Positions 17,496 to 26,051 of a stretch of DNA of 64,000 nt are shown in pieces; position 1 is the stretch's first letter, and each line of letters begins with the position of its first letter. Both the position numbers and the translations under genes were made by a program. The notes beneath the pieces were generated by a model. It was not told the DNA's origin, ran no database searches, and worked only from the letters and a program-made list of their open reading frames with translations. Source of the stretch: Ideonella sp. (GTDB lineage Bacteria; Pseudomonadota; Gammaproteobacteria; Burkholderiales; Burkholderiaceae_C); assembly GCA_016721465.1 (NCBI GenBank), contig JADKIA010000031.1:1-64000 (forward strand), written 5' to 3'.

Positions 17496-20162
17496 ATGGA
17501 AAAGTTTCAGATGTTCATCAACGGCGCGTATGTCGACGCCGTCGGCGGCCGCACCATGCCGGTGGTCGATCCCGGCACCGGGGAGACCTTCGCCCAGGTG
17601 CCCTGCGGTGACGAGCGCGATGTGCATGCTGCGGTGATGGCGGCGCGCGAGGCCTTCGAGAGCGGCGTGTGGAGCGGCATGACGCCGCAGGCCCGCGCCC
17701 AGGTGCTGATCCGCTTCGCCGACCTGGTGGAGTCGCAGTCCGGCCGCATCGCGATGGCCGACAGCCGCAGCAACGGCGGCACCGTGGCCTGGGTCGGCGG
17801 CGGGCTGTGGGTGGCCGCGAACTCGATGCGCAACATGGCCTGGTACGCAGCCAACAAGTTCGTCTGGGAAGAAGAGGTTGCCGTCTCGGGCTCGGTGTAC
17901 GCCTTCGGCACCAACCGCATCCGCCGCGAGCCGATCGGCGTGTGCGCCGCGATCGCGCCGTGGAACGTGCCCTACATGATGGCGCTGTGGAAGATCGTTC
18001 ATGCGCTGGCGATGGGCAACACCATCGTGCTCAAGCCGGCCTCGACCACGCCGCTGTCGGCGCTGATCTTCGCCGGCCTGGCCGAGCAGGCCGGCATCCC
18101 CAAGGGCGTGCTCAACGTCATCACCGGGCCGGGCGCGTCGATGGGCGAGGCGCTGTGCACCCACCCCGAGGTGGACAAGATCTCGCTCACCGGCAGCAGC
18201 GACGTGGGCAAGCGCATCATGGCGCTGGCCGCCGGCTCGCTGAAGAAGGTCTCGCTCGAGCTGGGTGGCAAGTCGGCCAGCATCGTGCTCGCAGACGCCG
18301 ACCTCGACGTGGCGGTGGACGGTGCCATCGCAGGCAATTTCCAGAACTGCGGGCAGGTCTGCGTCTCCGGCTCGCGGCTGTTGGTGGCGCGCTCGCTGCA
18401 CGACGAGTTCGTGCAGCGCCTCGTGCGCCGGCTGCAGGACATGCCGGTGGGCTACCAGCTGATGCCCGGCAACAAGATGGGCCCGGTGGCCAGCGCAAAG
18501 CAGTTCGAGACCGTCAGCAAGTACGTCGCCATCGGCCAGGCCGAGGGCGCCAGGCTGGCCTGCGGCGGTGCGCCGCTGTCGGTGCCCGGCTTCGAAGGTG
18601 GCTGCTACTACCAGCCCACGGTCTTCACCCATGTGCGCAACGACATGCGCATCGCGCGCGAGGAGATCTTCGGCCCGGTGCTGGTGGTCATCCCGTTCGA
18701 CAGCGAGGACGAGGCGGTGGCCATCGCCAACGACAGCGACTTCGGCCTGGCCGGCGCAGTGTGGTCGCGCGACCTGCAGCGCGCGCGGCGCGTGGCCGAG
18801 CGCGTGCGCACCGGCACGCTGTGGATCAACGATGTGTCGGTGCTGTCCGACTTCACCCCCTTCGGTGGCTACAAGACCAGCGGCATCGGCCGCGAGTTCG
18901 GCGACGAGGGCCTGAAGGCCTACACCCAGAGCAAGGTCATCTACACCTCCAACGAAGGCCAGCCGCAGCGCGGCACCTTCAAGTCGGTGCTGCCCTACGG
19001 CCCCAATGCGGCCTTCGCCTTCCACCAGCCCACCAAGCTCGTCTGCGGCCCGCGTTCCATCGCCAACCTGCACAACGAGCTGCGCCTGCTCGGCGCGAAG
19101 CGCGCGGTGCTGATCACCGACCCGGGGCTGCGCGCTGCCGGGGTGGTGGATGCGGTGCTGCAATCGGCCGATGGGCGCATTGCCGGGGTGTTCGACGGCG
19201 TGGTGCCCGACCCCACCTACGAATGCGCCGATGCGGCCATCGCCTACTGCCGCCAGGTGGGCGCCGACGGGCTGGTCAGTCTGGGCGGTGGCAGTTCGAT
19301 CGACACCGCCAAGCTGACGCTGGTGGCACTGACCAACGGCGGCTCGGCGATCGAGAACATGGGCCTGCTGCGGCTGGATGCGCCGCTGCTGCCGCACGTC
19401 GCCATCCCCACCACGCACGGCACCGGCAGCGAGGTGACGCTGGGCGCGGTGATCACCAATGCGCAATTGCATCGCAAGTTCTTCGTCGCCGATCCGCACC
19501 TGATCCCCAAGGTGGCCATCCTCGATCCGACGCTGGTCACCGGGCTGCCGCGCAGCATCACCGTGGGCACCGGCATGGATGCGCTGACCCATGCCATCGA
19601 AGGGCTGGTCACGCCCGGTGCCAATCCGATCACCACCGCGCTGGGCCTGCAGGCGGTGCGCCTGGTGGCCCAGCACCTGCCGCGCGCGGCCGAGAACGGC
19701 CAAGACCTCGAGGCTCGGCAAGGCATGCTGGTGGCCTCGACCTTGGCCGGCATCACGCTCGGGCCGGGCCTGGGCATCGCGCACAGCTTCGCGCACACCG
19801 TGGGCACGCTGTTCGGCGTGCACCATGGCACCGGCTGCGGCATCGGCCTGCCGCCGGCCATGCGCTTCAACCGCGAACATGCCACCGCGGCCTTGGGCCA
19901 GATCGCCCAGGCGCTGGGTGTGGACACGCGCGGCATGGAGCCGCTGGCCGCCGCCGACGCCGCGGCCGACGCGGTCGATGCGCTGATGCAGCGCATCGGT
20001 GCGGCACGCCGCCTGAGCGACCTGGGCTTCAAGGCCGAGGACATCGCCGCACGCATGGCCGAGCTCATCGGCGGCACGATGAGTGACCTGAACGGCGGCA
20101 CAAACCCGCGGCCGATCATCGATCCGCAGGCCGTGGCGGCCTTCGTGCAGTCGGTGATCTGA
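17496..20162 (+). CDS. Bifunctional fusion: aldehyde dehydrogenase plus iron-type alcohol dehydrogenase
   Basis: One uninterrupted 888-residue chain. Residues 1 to about 485 are a classical NAD-dependent aldehyde dehydrogenase: APWNVP near 155, LTGSSDVG near 231, catalytic Glu255 in LELGGKS, and nucleophile Cys289 in GQVC. From about 500 to 888 follows an iron-containing alcohol dehydrogenase: GGGSSIDTAK, the metal ligands in MDALTHAIEG and in AHSFAHTVG...HH. This is not AdhE, whose N-terminal half is the CoA-acylating type; the Glu and Cys present here are those of an enzyme that makes a free acid. Such a chain could take an alcohol through the aldehyde to the acid. It starts 57 nt after copy 2 of the regulatory element and leads the hydrolase-to-aldolase run. 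Substrate unknown. Confidence 0.88.
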   Translation: MEKFQMFINGAYVDAVGGRTMPVVDPGTGETFAQVPCGDERDVHAAVMAAREAFESGVWSGMTPQARAQVLIRFADLVESQSGRIAMADSRSNGGTVAWVGGGLWVAANSMRNMAWYAANKFVWEEEVAVSGSVYAFGTNRIRREPIGVCAAIAPWNVPYMMALWKIVHALAMGNTIVLKPASTTPLSALIFAGLAEQAGIPKGVLNVITGPGASMGEALCTHPEVDKISLTGSSDVGKRIMALAAGSLKKVSLELGGKSASIVLADADLDVAVDGAIAGNFQNCGQVCVSGSRLLVARSLHDEFVQRLVRRLQDMPVGYQLMPGNKMGPVASAKQFETVSKYVAIGQAEGARLACGGAPLSVPGFEGGCYYQPTVFTHVRNDMRIAREEIFGPVLVVIPFDSEDEAVAIANDSDFGLAGAVWSRDLQRARRVAERVRTGTLWINDVSVLSDFTPFGGYKTSGIGREFGDEGLKAYTQSKVIYTSNEGQPQRGTFKSVLPYGPNAAFAFHQPTKLVCGPRSIANLHNELRLLGAKRAVLITDPGLRAAGVVDAVLQSADGRIAGVFDGVVPDPTYECADAAIAYCRQVGADGLVSLGGGSSIDTAKLTLVALTNGGSAIENMGLLRLDAPLLPHVAIPTTHGTGSEVTLGAVITNAQLHRKFFVADPHLIPKVAILDPTLVTGLPRSITVGTGMDALTHAIEGLVTPGANPITTALGLQAVRLVAQHLPRAAENGQDLEARQGMLVASTLAGITLGPGLGIAHSFAHTVGTLFGVHHGTGCGIGLPPAMRFNREHATAALGQIAQALGVDTRGMEPLAAADAAADAVDALMQRIGAARRLSDLGFKAEDIAARMAELIGGTMSDLNGGTNPRPIIDPQAVAAFVQSVI

Positions 20163-20229
20163 GCTTGTCGAGCCGTTGCGGCGCCGGGTGGGCGCCGCAG
20201 CCGCCCGGCCCTACTTTCGAAGGCACTTC

Positions 20230-21072
20230 ATGAATCTCCCCGCTTCGCCCATTCCCGTCGGACGCCACGTCGACATCGCCCCGGTGGCCGGCGCGCCGCA
20301 ACGCGTGCACTTCCATGACGTGGGGCGCGGCCCGGTGGTGATCTTCCTGCACGGTGCGGGCGGCGGCGCCAGCGGCTACAGCAATTTCAAGGGCAACTAC
20401 CCCGAGTTCGCGGCCGCGGGCTTCCGCTGCATCGTGCTCGACCTGCTGGGCTTCGGCCTGTCGAGCAAGCCCGACATCCCGATGTACGACCTCGACTTCT
20501 TCGTCGCCGGTGTCAAGGGCCTGGTCGATGCGCTGGGGCTGAAGGACATCACCCTGCTGGGCAACTCGCTGGGCGGCGCGGTGGCACTGGGCTATGCGCT
20601 GGCCTACCCGGACGAGGTCAAGCGCCTGGTGCTGATGGCCCCGGGCGGCGTGGAAGACCTGGACACCTACCTGGCCATGCCCGGCATCGCCAACATGTTC
20701 GCGGTCTACAAGGCCGGCAAGAGCGGGCCCGAGGCCATGCGCGAGGTGATGCGGCTGCAGCTGTTCGACCCTGCACTGCTCACCGACGAGATCATCAACG
20801 AGCGCGCCCCGATCGCGGCCACGCAGACACAGGCCGCACGCTCGGTGATGAAGGTACCCAACATGACCGACCGGCTGCACGAGCTGCGCTGCCCGATCTT
20901 CGGCTTCTGGGGCGTGAACGACCAGTTCAACCCGGTCGGCGGCGCGATGAAGATCGTCGAGAACGCGCCGCAGGCGCGCATGGTGCTGGTCAATCGTTGT
21001 GGCCACTGGGTGCAGGTCGAGCATCGCGAGATGTTCAACCGGCAGTGCCTCGATTTCCTGCGTCATGGTTGA
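20230..21072 (+). CDS. tesD: Meta-cleavage product hydrolase (TesD/HsaD family)
   Basis: A 280-residue alpha/beta hydrolase with oxyanion HGAGGG (41-46), nucleophile Ser113 in GNSLGG, acid Asp231 in GVNDQFNP, and His259 in RCGHWVQVEH. The LVLMAPGG and CGHWVQVE stretches are those of carbon-carbon bond hydrolases acting on ring-cleavage products (HsaD, BphD, MhpC). In steroid degraders this enzyme splits the meta-cleaved seco-steroid into the C/D-ring propanoate and 2-hydroxyhexa-2,4-dienoate, which would feed FadD3 and the hydratase encoded here. The stop overlaps the ATG of the next gene. The choice of steroid substrate is from context. Confidence 0.85.
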   Translation: MNLPASPIPVGRHVDIAPVAGAPQRVHFHDVGRGPVVIFLHGAGGGASGYSNFKGNYPEFAAAGFRCIVLDLLGFGLSSKPDIPMYDLDFFVAGVKGLVDALGLKDITLLGNSLGGAVALGYALAYPDEVKRLVLMAPGGVEDLDTYLAMPGIANMFAVYKAGKSGPEAMREVMRLQLFDPALLTDEIINERAPIAATQTQAARSVMKVPNMTDRLHELRCPIFGFWGVNDQFNPVGGAMKIVENAPQARMVLVNRCGHWVQVEHREMFNRQCLDFLRHG

Positions 21073-22687
21073 GACCATGGGGCCCGTTCGCATGCTGCTC
21101 GGGCTGCTGCTCGGCCTGTTCGCCGCCGCTGCGGCGCCTGCGGCCGACCCGCCGCGCCATCCGCACCTCGCGGCGGACGTGTACGCCATCACACACGTCG
21201 ACGCCTCGCAAAGCGATGCCATTCCCTACGCCGTGCCGCGTGGCACCTTCCGGATCGACCTCAAGCAACTGAAGCAGATCCCCGGCGGCCCGGTCAACAA
21301 CATGACCTACGCCGCCGCGGTGCCGGGCTTCATGTGGTCGGTGTCGACCGACCGCGTCGCCTACATCGATGCGCGCGACGGCCGCTGGGAGCTGGTCACC
21401 GACATCGACCTGCCGGGCGCGCAGCGTCGCGACGCCGCGACGTTGCGGCGCATCGTCGACACGCGCTATACCAGCATCGAGCAGGCCGAGCAGGTGTTGC
21501 GCCAGGCGCTCGGCCCGCGGCCCGGTGCGCTGCTGCCGGCCGGCGTGTACTCGCTGGTCGATGCCGACAACGTCGTCTGGTCCAACGCCGGCACCTGGGT
21601 GTCTGCCATCGGCCTGAAGAATGCCGCCGATCCGAAGTCGGGGCTGGAGGTCAAGCGGCGCTTCGACATGGCCACCGTGCTCGAGCCCGATGATTTCGGT
21701 CCGCCATACGGTCGCTTCATCTCGCTCGTCGGCATGGGCCTGACCTGGAGCGGGCAGCTGGTGGTGGGGTCGACCAACGCCATCGCGGTGCTGGACCGCA
21801 GCCTTGAAGGCCGGCCGCAGGTCTACCGATTCCCGCCCGGGCAGATGGCGACCAACTCGTTTGCCACCGATGAGCGCAATGCGATCTACGTCGCCACCGG
21901 CAGCAAGACGCCCCGCCGACCAGGACTGATGATGAAGCTCGCCTGGACCGGCAGCCGGATCTCCGATGCCGAGGCCGACGGCGGCTGGGTCGCCGAGTAC
22001 GAGGGCGGCGACTGGCCGCCGGCCATCAAGGCCGGCACCGGCACCGGATCCACACCGACCTTGATGGGATTCGGCGCAGACGAGGACCGCCTGGTGCTGA
22101 TCACCGACGGTGCCAACCGCATGAAGCTGGTCGGCTTCTGGCGCGACGCCATTCCCGCCGGACACAAACCGCCCGATGGCGCACGTTCGCCGCGCGTTGC
22201 GGCACAGCTGCCCATCACGGCCGGACTGCCGGCCGACACGCCGTGGGTCCAGTCGGAGCAGTCGGTGGTGGTGCACGGCTGGGGCGCATTCGTCGTCAAC
22301 AACCTCGCGACCAAGGGCCACCCCGACCGCATCATCGACGTCTTCACGATGGGCCCGGTGCACGAGCCGGCGCGCGGCGTCGAGCGCGTGCGCTGGGACC
22401 CTGCCTCGCGCACCCTGCGATCGGTATGGACGCGCGCCGATGTCGTGTCCGCCAGCATGGTTCCGATCGTCAGTCGGCCCTCGGGCATCGTGTTCGTCAA
22501 CGGCTATGCGGCACGGGAGGGGTGGGAGGTCACCGGACTCGACTGGGAGACCGGCGCAACCGTATTCCGCACGGTCTTCGGGTCGGGCAACGATGGCAAC
22601 GGCGCCTACGCGATCCTGCAGTTCCTGGCCAACGGCGACCTCTTGTTCAATTCGGTGGGCGGTCCGTTCCGCATCCCCCTGCGCTAA
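21065..22687 (+). CDS. Unknown exported protein in the tes operon
   Basis: A 540-residue protein starting with a signal-like segment (MLLGLLLGLFAAAAAPAADPP). The mature part has many short beta-strand-rich units ending in tryptophan or aspartate patterns (YIDARDGRWELVTDIDLPG, SGQLVVGSTNAIAVLDRS, RLVLITDGANRMKLVGFW, GATVFRTVFGSGNDGNGAYA), so a beta-propeller is plausible. No PQQ or heme (CxxCH) motif is seen. The ATG at 21065 overlaps the hydrolase stop by 8 bp and the hydratase begins 4 bp after its stop, so it belongs to the same operon although it is predicted to act outside the cytoplasm. An ATG at 21077 or 21092 is an alternative start. I do not recognise its function. Confidence 0.7.
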   Translation: MVETMGPVRMLLGLLLGLFAAAAAPAADPPRHPHLAADVYAITHVDASQSDAIPYAVPRGTFRIDLKQLKQIPGGPVNNMTYAAAVPGFMWSVSTDRVAYIDARDGRWELVTDIDLPGAQRRDAATLRRIVDTRYTSIEQAEQVLRQALGPRPGALLPAGVYSLVDADNVVWSNAGTWVSAIGLKNAADPKSGLEVKRRFDMATVLEPDDFGPPYGRFISLVGMGLTWSGQLVVGSTNAIAVLDRSLEGRPQVYRFPPGQMATNSFATDERNAIYVATGSKTPRRPGLMMKLAWTGSRISDAEADGGWVAEYEGGDWPPAIKAGTGTGSTPTLMGFGADEDRLVLITDGANRMKLVGFWRDAIPAGHKPPDGARSPRVAAQLPITAGLPADTPWVQSEQSVVVHGWGAFVVNNLATKGHPDRIIDVFTMGPVHEPARGVERVRWDPASRTLRSVWTRADVVSASMVPIVSRPSGIVFVNGYAAREGWEVTGLDWETGATVFRTVFGSGNDGNGAYAILQFLANGDLLFNSVGGPFRIPLR

Positions 22688-22691
22688 AGAC

Positions 22692-23483
22692 ATGGACGAA
22701 ACCCTGATCAACCAGTTTGGCGACGAGCTCCATGCGGCGCTGCGCGCGCGCCGCACGCTGGCACCTCTGACCCAGCGCCACCCCGGCATCACGGTCGACG
22801 ACGCCTATCGGATCTCGCTGCGCTTCCTCAGCCGTCGCGAGCGCGACGGCGAACGCGTCATCGGCAAGAAGATCGGCGTCACCAGCAAGCCGGTGCAGGA
22901 CATGTTGGGCGTGTTCCAGCCCGACTTCGGTTTTCTCACCGACGCGATGCAGGTGGCCGACGGCGCCAGCGTGAGCCTGGTGCGCGACGGGCTGATCCAG
23001 CCGCGCGCCGAGGGCGAGATCGCCTTCATGCTCAAGGCCGACCTGCGCGGCCCCGGCGTCACCCGCGAGCAGGTGCTGGACGCCACCGCCTGGGTCGCGC
23101 CGTGCTTCGAGATCGTCGACTCGCGCATCCACGACTGGAAGATCCGCATCCAGGACACGGTGGCCGACAACGCCTCATGCGGCGTGTTCGTCGTCGGCGC
23201 GCAGCGCACCGATCCGCGCGCGCTCGACCTGGCCGCCGCGGCGATGCAGATGTGGAAGAACGGCCAGCCCTGCGGCAGCGGCATCGGAAGCGCGGTGCAG
23301 GGCCACCCGGCCGAGGCGGTGGCCTGGCTGGCCAACACGCTGGGCGGCTGGGGCATCCCGTTCCTGGCCGGCGAGCTGATCCTTTCGGGCTCGTTGGCGG
23401 CGCTGGTGCCCGCGGCGCCCGGCGATCGCTTCAGGATGCAGATCGAGGGCCTGGGCGGCTGTTCGATCGCGTTCGAGGCCTAG
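22692..23483 (+). CDS. tesE: 2-hydroxydienoate hydratase (TesE/MhpD family)
   Basis: A 263-residue enzyme of the 2-keto-4-pentenoate hydratase/fumarylacetoacetase family. Diagnostic stretches are [32 protein letters not shown] (metal-binding acidic residues), [14 protein letters not shown] and the glycine-rich end GSLAALVPA. It adds water to 2-hydroxyhexa-2,4-dienoate (or the pentadienoate) to give the 4-hydroxy-2-oxo acid consumed by the aldolase. It starts 4 bp after the unknown exported protein, in one operon with the aldehyde dehydrogenase and aldolase that follow. Length is normal. Confidence 0.88.
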   Translation: MDETLINQFGDELHAALRARRTLAPLTQRHPGITVDDAYRISLRFLSRRERDGERVIGKKIGVTSKPVQDMLGVFQPDFGFLTDAMQVADGASVSLVRDGLIQPRAEGEIAFMLKADLRGPGVTREQVLDATAWVAPCFEIVDSRIHDWKIRIQDTVADNASCGVFVVGAQRTDPRALDLAAAAMQMWKNGQPCGSGIGSAVQGHPAEAVAWLANTLGGWGIPFLAGELILSGSLAALVPAAPGDRFRMQIEGLGGCSIAFEA

Positions 23484-23559
23484 GCAAAGCCATCCCTCCG
23501 ACCTGCTGCCCTCTGGGCGGTCGATGTCTCCATCCCTACCTCACGCTGGACATTTCCGT

Positions 23560-24480
23560 ATGAGCAGAAGAATCAAGTGTGCCGTCATCGGCCCAGGCAA
23601 CATCGGCACCGACCTGCTGATGAAGTTGCAGCGCAGCCCCGTGCTCGAGCCGGTGTGGATGGTGGGCATCGACCCGGATTCCGATGGCCTGAAGCGCGCC
23701 CGCGAGATGGGCATCAAGACCACCGACCAGGGCGTCGACGGCCTGCTGCCGCATGTGCTGGCCGACGGCGTGCAGATCGCCTTCGACGCCACCAGCGCCT
23801 ATGTACACGCCGAGAACTCGCGCAAGCTCAACGCGCTGGGCGTGATGATGATCGACCTGACCCCGGCGGCCATCGGCCCGTTCTGCGTGCCGCCGGTGAA
23901 CCTGCGCGAACACGTCGGAAAACGTGAAATGAACGTCAACATGGTCACCTGCGGCGGCCAGGCCACCATTCCGATGGTGGCGGCGGTCTCAAGGGTGCAG
24001 GCCGTGTCGTACGGCGAGATTGTGGCCACCGTCTCCAGCCGTTCGGTGGGGCCGGGCACGCGCAAGAACATCGACGAGTTCACCCGCACCACCACCGCCG
24101 GGGTCGAGCGCATCGGCGGCGCGCAAAAGGGCAAGGCCATCATCGTCATCAATCCGGCCGAGCCGCCGCTGATCATGCGCGACACGGTGCACTGCCTGAC
24201 GGTGGAGCGCCCCAAGGCGGCGCAGATCGAGGAATCGGTGCACGACATGATCCGCGAGGTGCAGCGCTACGTGCCGGGCTACAAGCTGGTCAACGGCCCG
24301 GTGATCGATGCCGACACCCACCGCGTCTCGATCTACCTCGAGGTGGCCGGCCTGGGCGACTACCTGCCCACCTATGCCGGCAACCTGGACATCATGACGG
24401 CCTCGGCCACCCGCACTGCGGAGATGTTTGCCGAAGAAATCCTCTCGGGCGCGCTGACGCTCGAGCCCGTGACCGCCTGA
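23560..24480 (+). CDS. tesF: Acetaldehyde/propanal dehydrogenase, CoA-acylating (TesF/MhpF)
   Basis: A 306-residue enzyme with the NAD motif GPGNIG (11-16) and nucleophile Cys131 in [10 protein letters not shown]. The remainder ([35 protein letters not shown]) is standard for DmpF/MhpF/HsaG. It converts the aldehyde released by the aldolase to acetyl-CoA or propionyl-CoA, normally in a channelled complex with that aldolase. The ATG at 23560 is chosen because the usual N-terminus ([12 protein letters not shown]) follows at once; an earlier in-frame start at 23524 would add unrelated residues. The gap of 76 bp after the hydratase is the longest inside this operon. Confidence 0.9.
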   Translation: MSRRIKCAVIGPGNIGTDLLMKLQRSPVLEPVWMVGIDPDSDGLKRAREMGIKTTDQGVDGLLPHVLADGVQIAFDATSAYVHAENSRKLNALGVMMIDLTPAAIGPFCVPPVNLREHVGKREMNVNMVTCGGQATIPMVAAVSRVQAVSYGEIVATVSSRSVGPGTRKNIDEFTRTTTAGVERIGGAQKGKAIIVINPAEPPLIMRDTVHCLTVERPKAAQIEESVHDMIREVQRYVPGYKLVNGPVIDADTHRVSIYLEVAGLGDYLPTYAGNLDIMTASATRTAEMFAEEILSGALTLEPVTA

Positions 24481-24503
24481 TGGGCCCGACAGGAGCAACA
24501 CCA

Positions 24504-25541
24504 ATGAAGAGCGCACTCGAAGGCCGCAAGATCACGCTGCACGACATGACGCTGCGCGACGGGATGCATCCCAAGCGCCACCAGATCACGCTCGATCAGA
24601 TGAAGGCCGTGGCCCAGGCGCTGGACGCGGCCGGCATGCCGCTGATCGAGATCACCCATGGCGACGGCCTGGGCGGGGCCTCGGTCAACTACGGCTTCCC
24701 GGCGCACAGCGACGAGGAGTACCTGGGCACGGTGATCCCGCTGCTCAAGCACAGCAAGGTCTCGGCGCTGCTGATCCCCGGCATCGGCACCATCGACCAC
24801 CTGCACATGGCGCGCGACCTGGGCGTGCACACCATCCGCGTGGCCACCCATTGCACCGAAGCCGATGTGAGCGAGCAGCACATCGCGCTGGCGCGCAAGA
24901 TGGAAATGGACACGGTGGGCTTCCTGATGATGGCCCACATGAACAGCCCGGAAGGCCTTGTCAAGCAGGCCCTGCTGATGGAGAGTTATGGCGCCAACTG
25001 CCTGTACGTGACCGACTCGGCCGGCACCATGCTGCCCGACGACGTGCGCGCGCGCATCACCGCGGTGCGCCAGGCGCTCAAGCCCGAGACCGAGCTGGGC
25101 TTCCATGCCCACCACAACCTGGCCATGGGCATCGCCAACTCGCTCACCGCCGTCGAGTGCGGTGCCAACCGCATCGATGCCGCCTCGGCCGGCCTGGGCG
25201 CTGGCGCCGGCAACACGCCGATGGAGGTGCTGGTGGCCGTGTGCGAGCGCATGGGCATCGCCACCGGCGTGGACCTCTGGAAGATCCAGGACGTGGCCGA
25301 GGACCTGGTGGTGCCGATGATGGACTTCCCGATCCGCATCGACCGCGATGCGCTCACCCTGGGCTACGCCGGCGTCTATGGCTCGTTCCTGCTTTTCGCC
25401 AAGCGTGCCGAGAAGACCTACGGCGTTCCGGCCCGCGAGATCCTGCTCGAGCTCGGCCGGCGCAAGCTGGTCGGCGGCCAGGAGGACATGATCGAGGACG
25501 CTGCCATCACCATGGCGCGCGAACGGGGGCTGCGGGCCTGA
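24504..25541 (+). CDS. tesG: 4-hydroxy-2-oxovalerate/hexanoate aldolase (TesG/MhpE)
   Basis: A 345-residue class II aldolase of the HMGL-like family. Arg18 and Asp19 lie in TLRDGMH, and the metal-binding His-x-His lies in [11 protein letters not shown] near residue 200; length and order match DmpG/HsaF. It cleaves 4-hydroxy-2-oxo acids to pyruvate and an aldehyde handed to TesF. The gene begins 23 bp after tesF with a good AGGAG site. Pieces of a second copy appear far downstream: 24960-25211 recurs at 42982-43233, and the last 66 bp recur at 44282-44347. The stop at 25541 marks the left edge of the signalling block. Confidence 0.92.
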   Translation: MKSALEGRKITLHDMTLRDGMHPKRHQITLDQMKAVAQALDAAGMPLIEITHGDGLGGASVNYGFPAHSDEEYLGTVIPLLKHSKVSALLIPGIGTIDHLHMARDLGVHTIRVATHCTEADVSEQHIALARKMEMDTVGFLMMAHMNSPEGLVKQALLMESYGANCLYVTDSAGTMLPDDVRARITAVRQALKPETELGFHAHHNLAMGIANSLTAVECGANRIDAASAGLGAGAGNTPMEVLVAVCERMGIATGVDLWKIQDVAEDLVVPMMDFPIRIDRDALTLGYAGVYGSFLLFAKRAEKTYGVPAREILLELGRRKLVGGQEDMIEDAAITMARERGLRA

Positions 25542-26051
25542 AGGGCGGTCGGCCGCTCTCACAGGGGCGGTTTGACCGACGCCGGCCAGGCCTCGTCGGC
25601 CGGGGCGCGCAGCGTCGGCTTGAACGGCCACCCGTCGAGAGCCGCCGCCAGGCGACCGAGTTCGCCCCCGGGGATCTCGCGACCTTCGACGACAACCATG
25701 GGCACTCGATGCTTCACGTTGGGAATGCTGCCGGCAGTCGCGCGCGGGATCAGGTGATCTTTCAGCCGCTACCCACCGTTGGCCGGCCGGCCGAGCCGAG
25801 CGAACGTTGGCGACGACGTTTGAAGACCAGCTATTGGCCACAAGCGGGTGCCCAAGAACGCCAGCCTTCCGGCGCTCCACCTATAGTGTTGTGTTGCTGG
25901 TGATTTTCGACGCTGCTCAACGATCCCCGGCGCGCTCTTGAGCAGAGACTGTGCCTCGAACGCCGCGCGGAGGCCTCCATGTCGTAGGCAATGAGTGATG
26001 CACTCAGCGAACCGATGTGCCGGCGCCCGGCATTGCCCGTGCACGACGGAC
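25542..26051. other. Gap at the left edge of the signalling block
   Basis: No intact gene is supported in these 510 bp. On the minus strand a frame ending at 25559 reads like a coding remnant (KHRVPMVVVEGREIPGGEL), but it is closed by a stop about 65 codons upstream and no family is recognised. The DNA turns less GC-rich from about 25.85 kb. Both neighbouring genes end here (aldolase on plus, GGDEF/EAL on minus), so it is a convergent gap. Confidence 0.5.

Noticed and set aside
17496..20162. AdhE (CoA-acylating aldehyde/alcohol dehydrogenase)
   Set aside because: The aldehyde half has LELGGKS and GQVC with both catalytic Glu and Cys, as in non-acylating enzymes, and lacks AdhE-type motifs.
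25542..26051. Small minus-strand frames of 60-90 residues in the gap
   Set aside because: No start signal, no family resemblance and inconsistent frames; at most one is a coding remnant.
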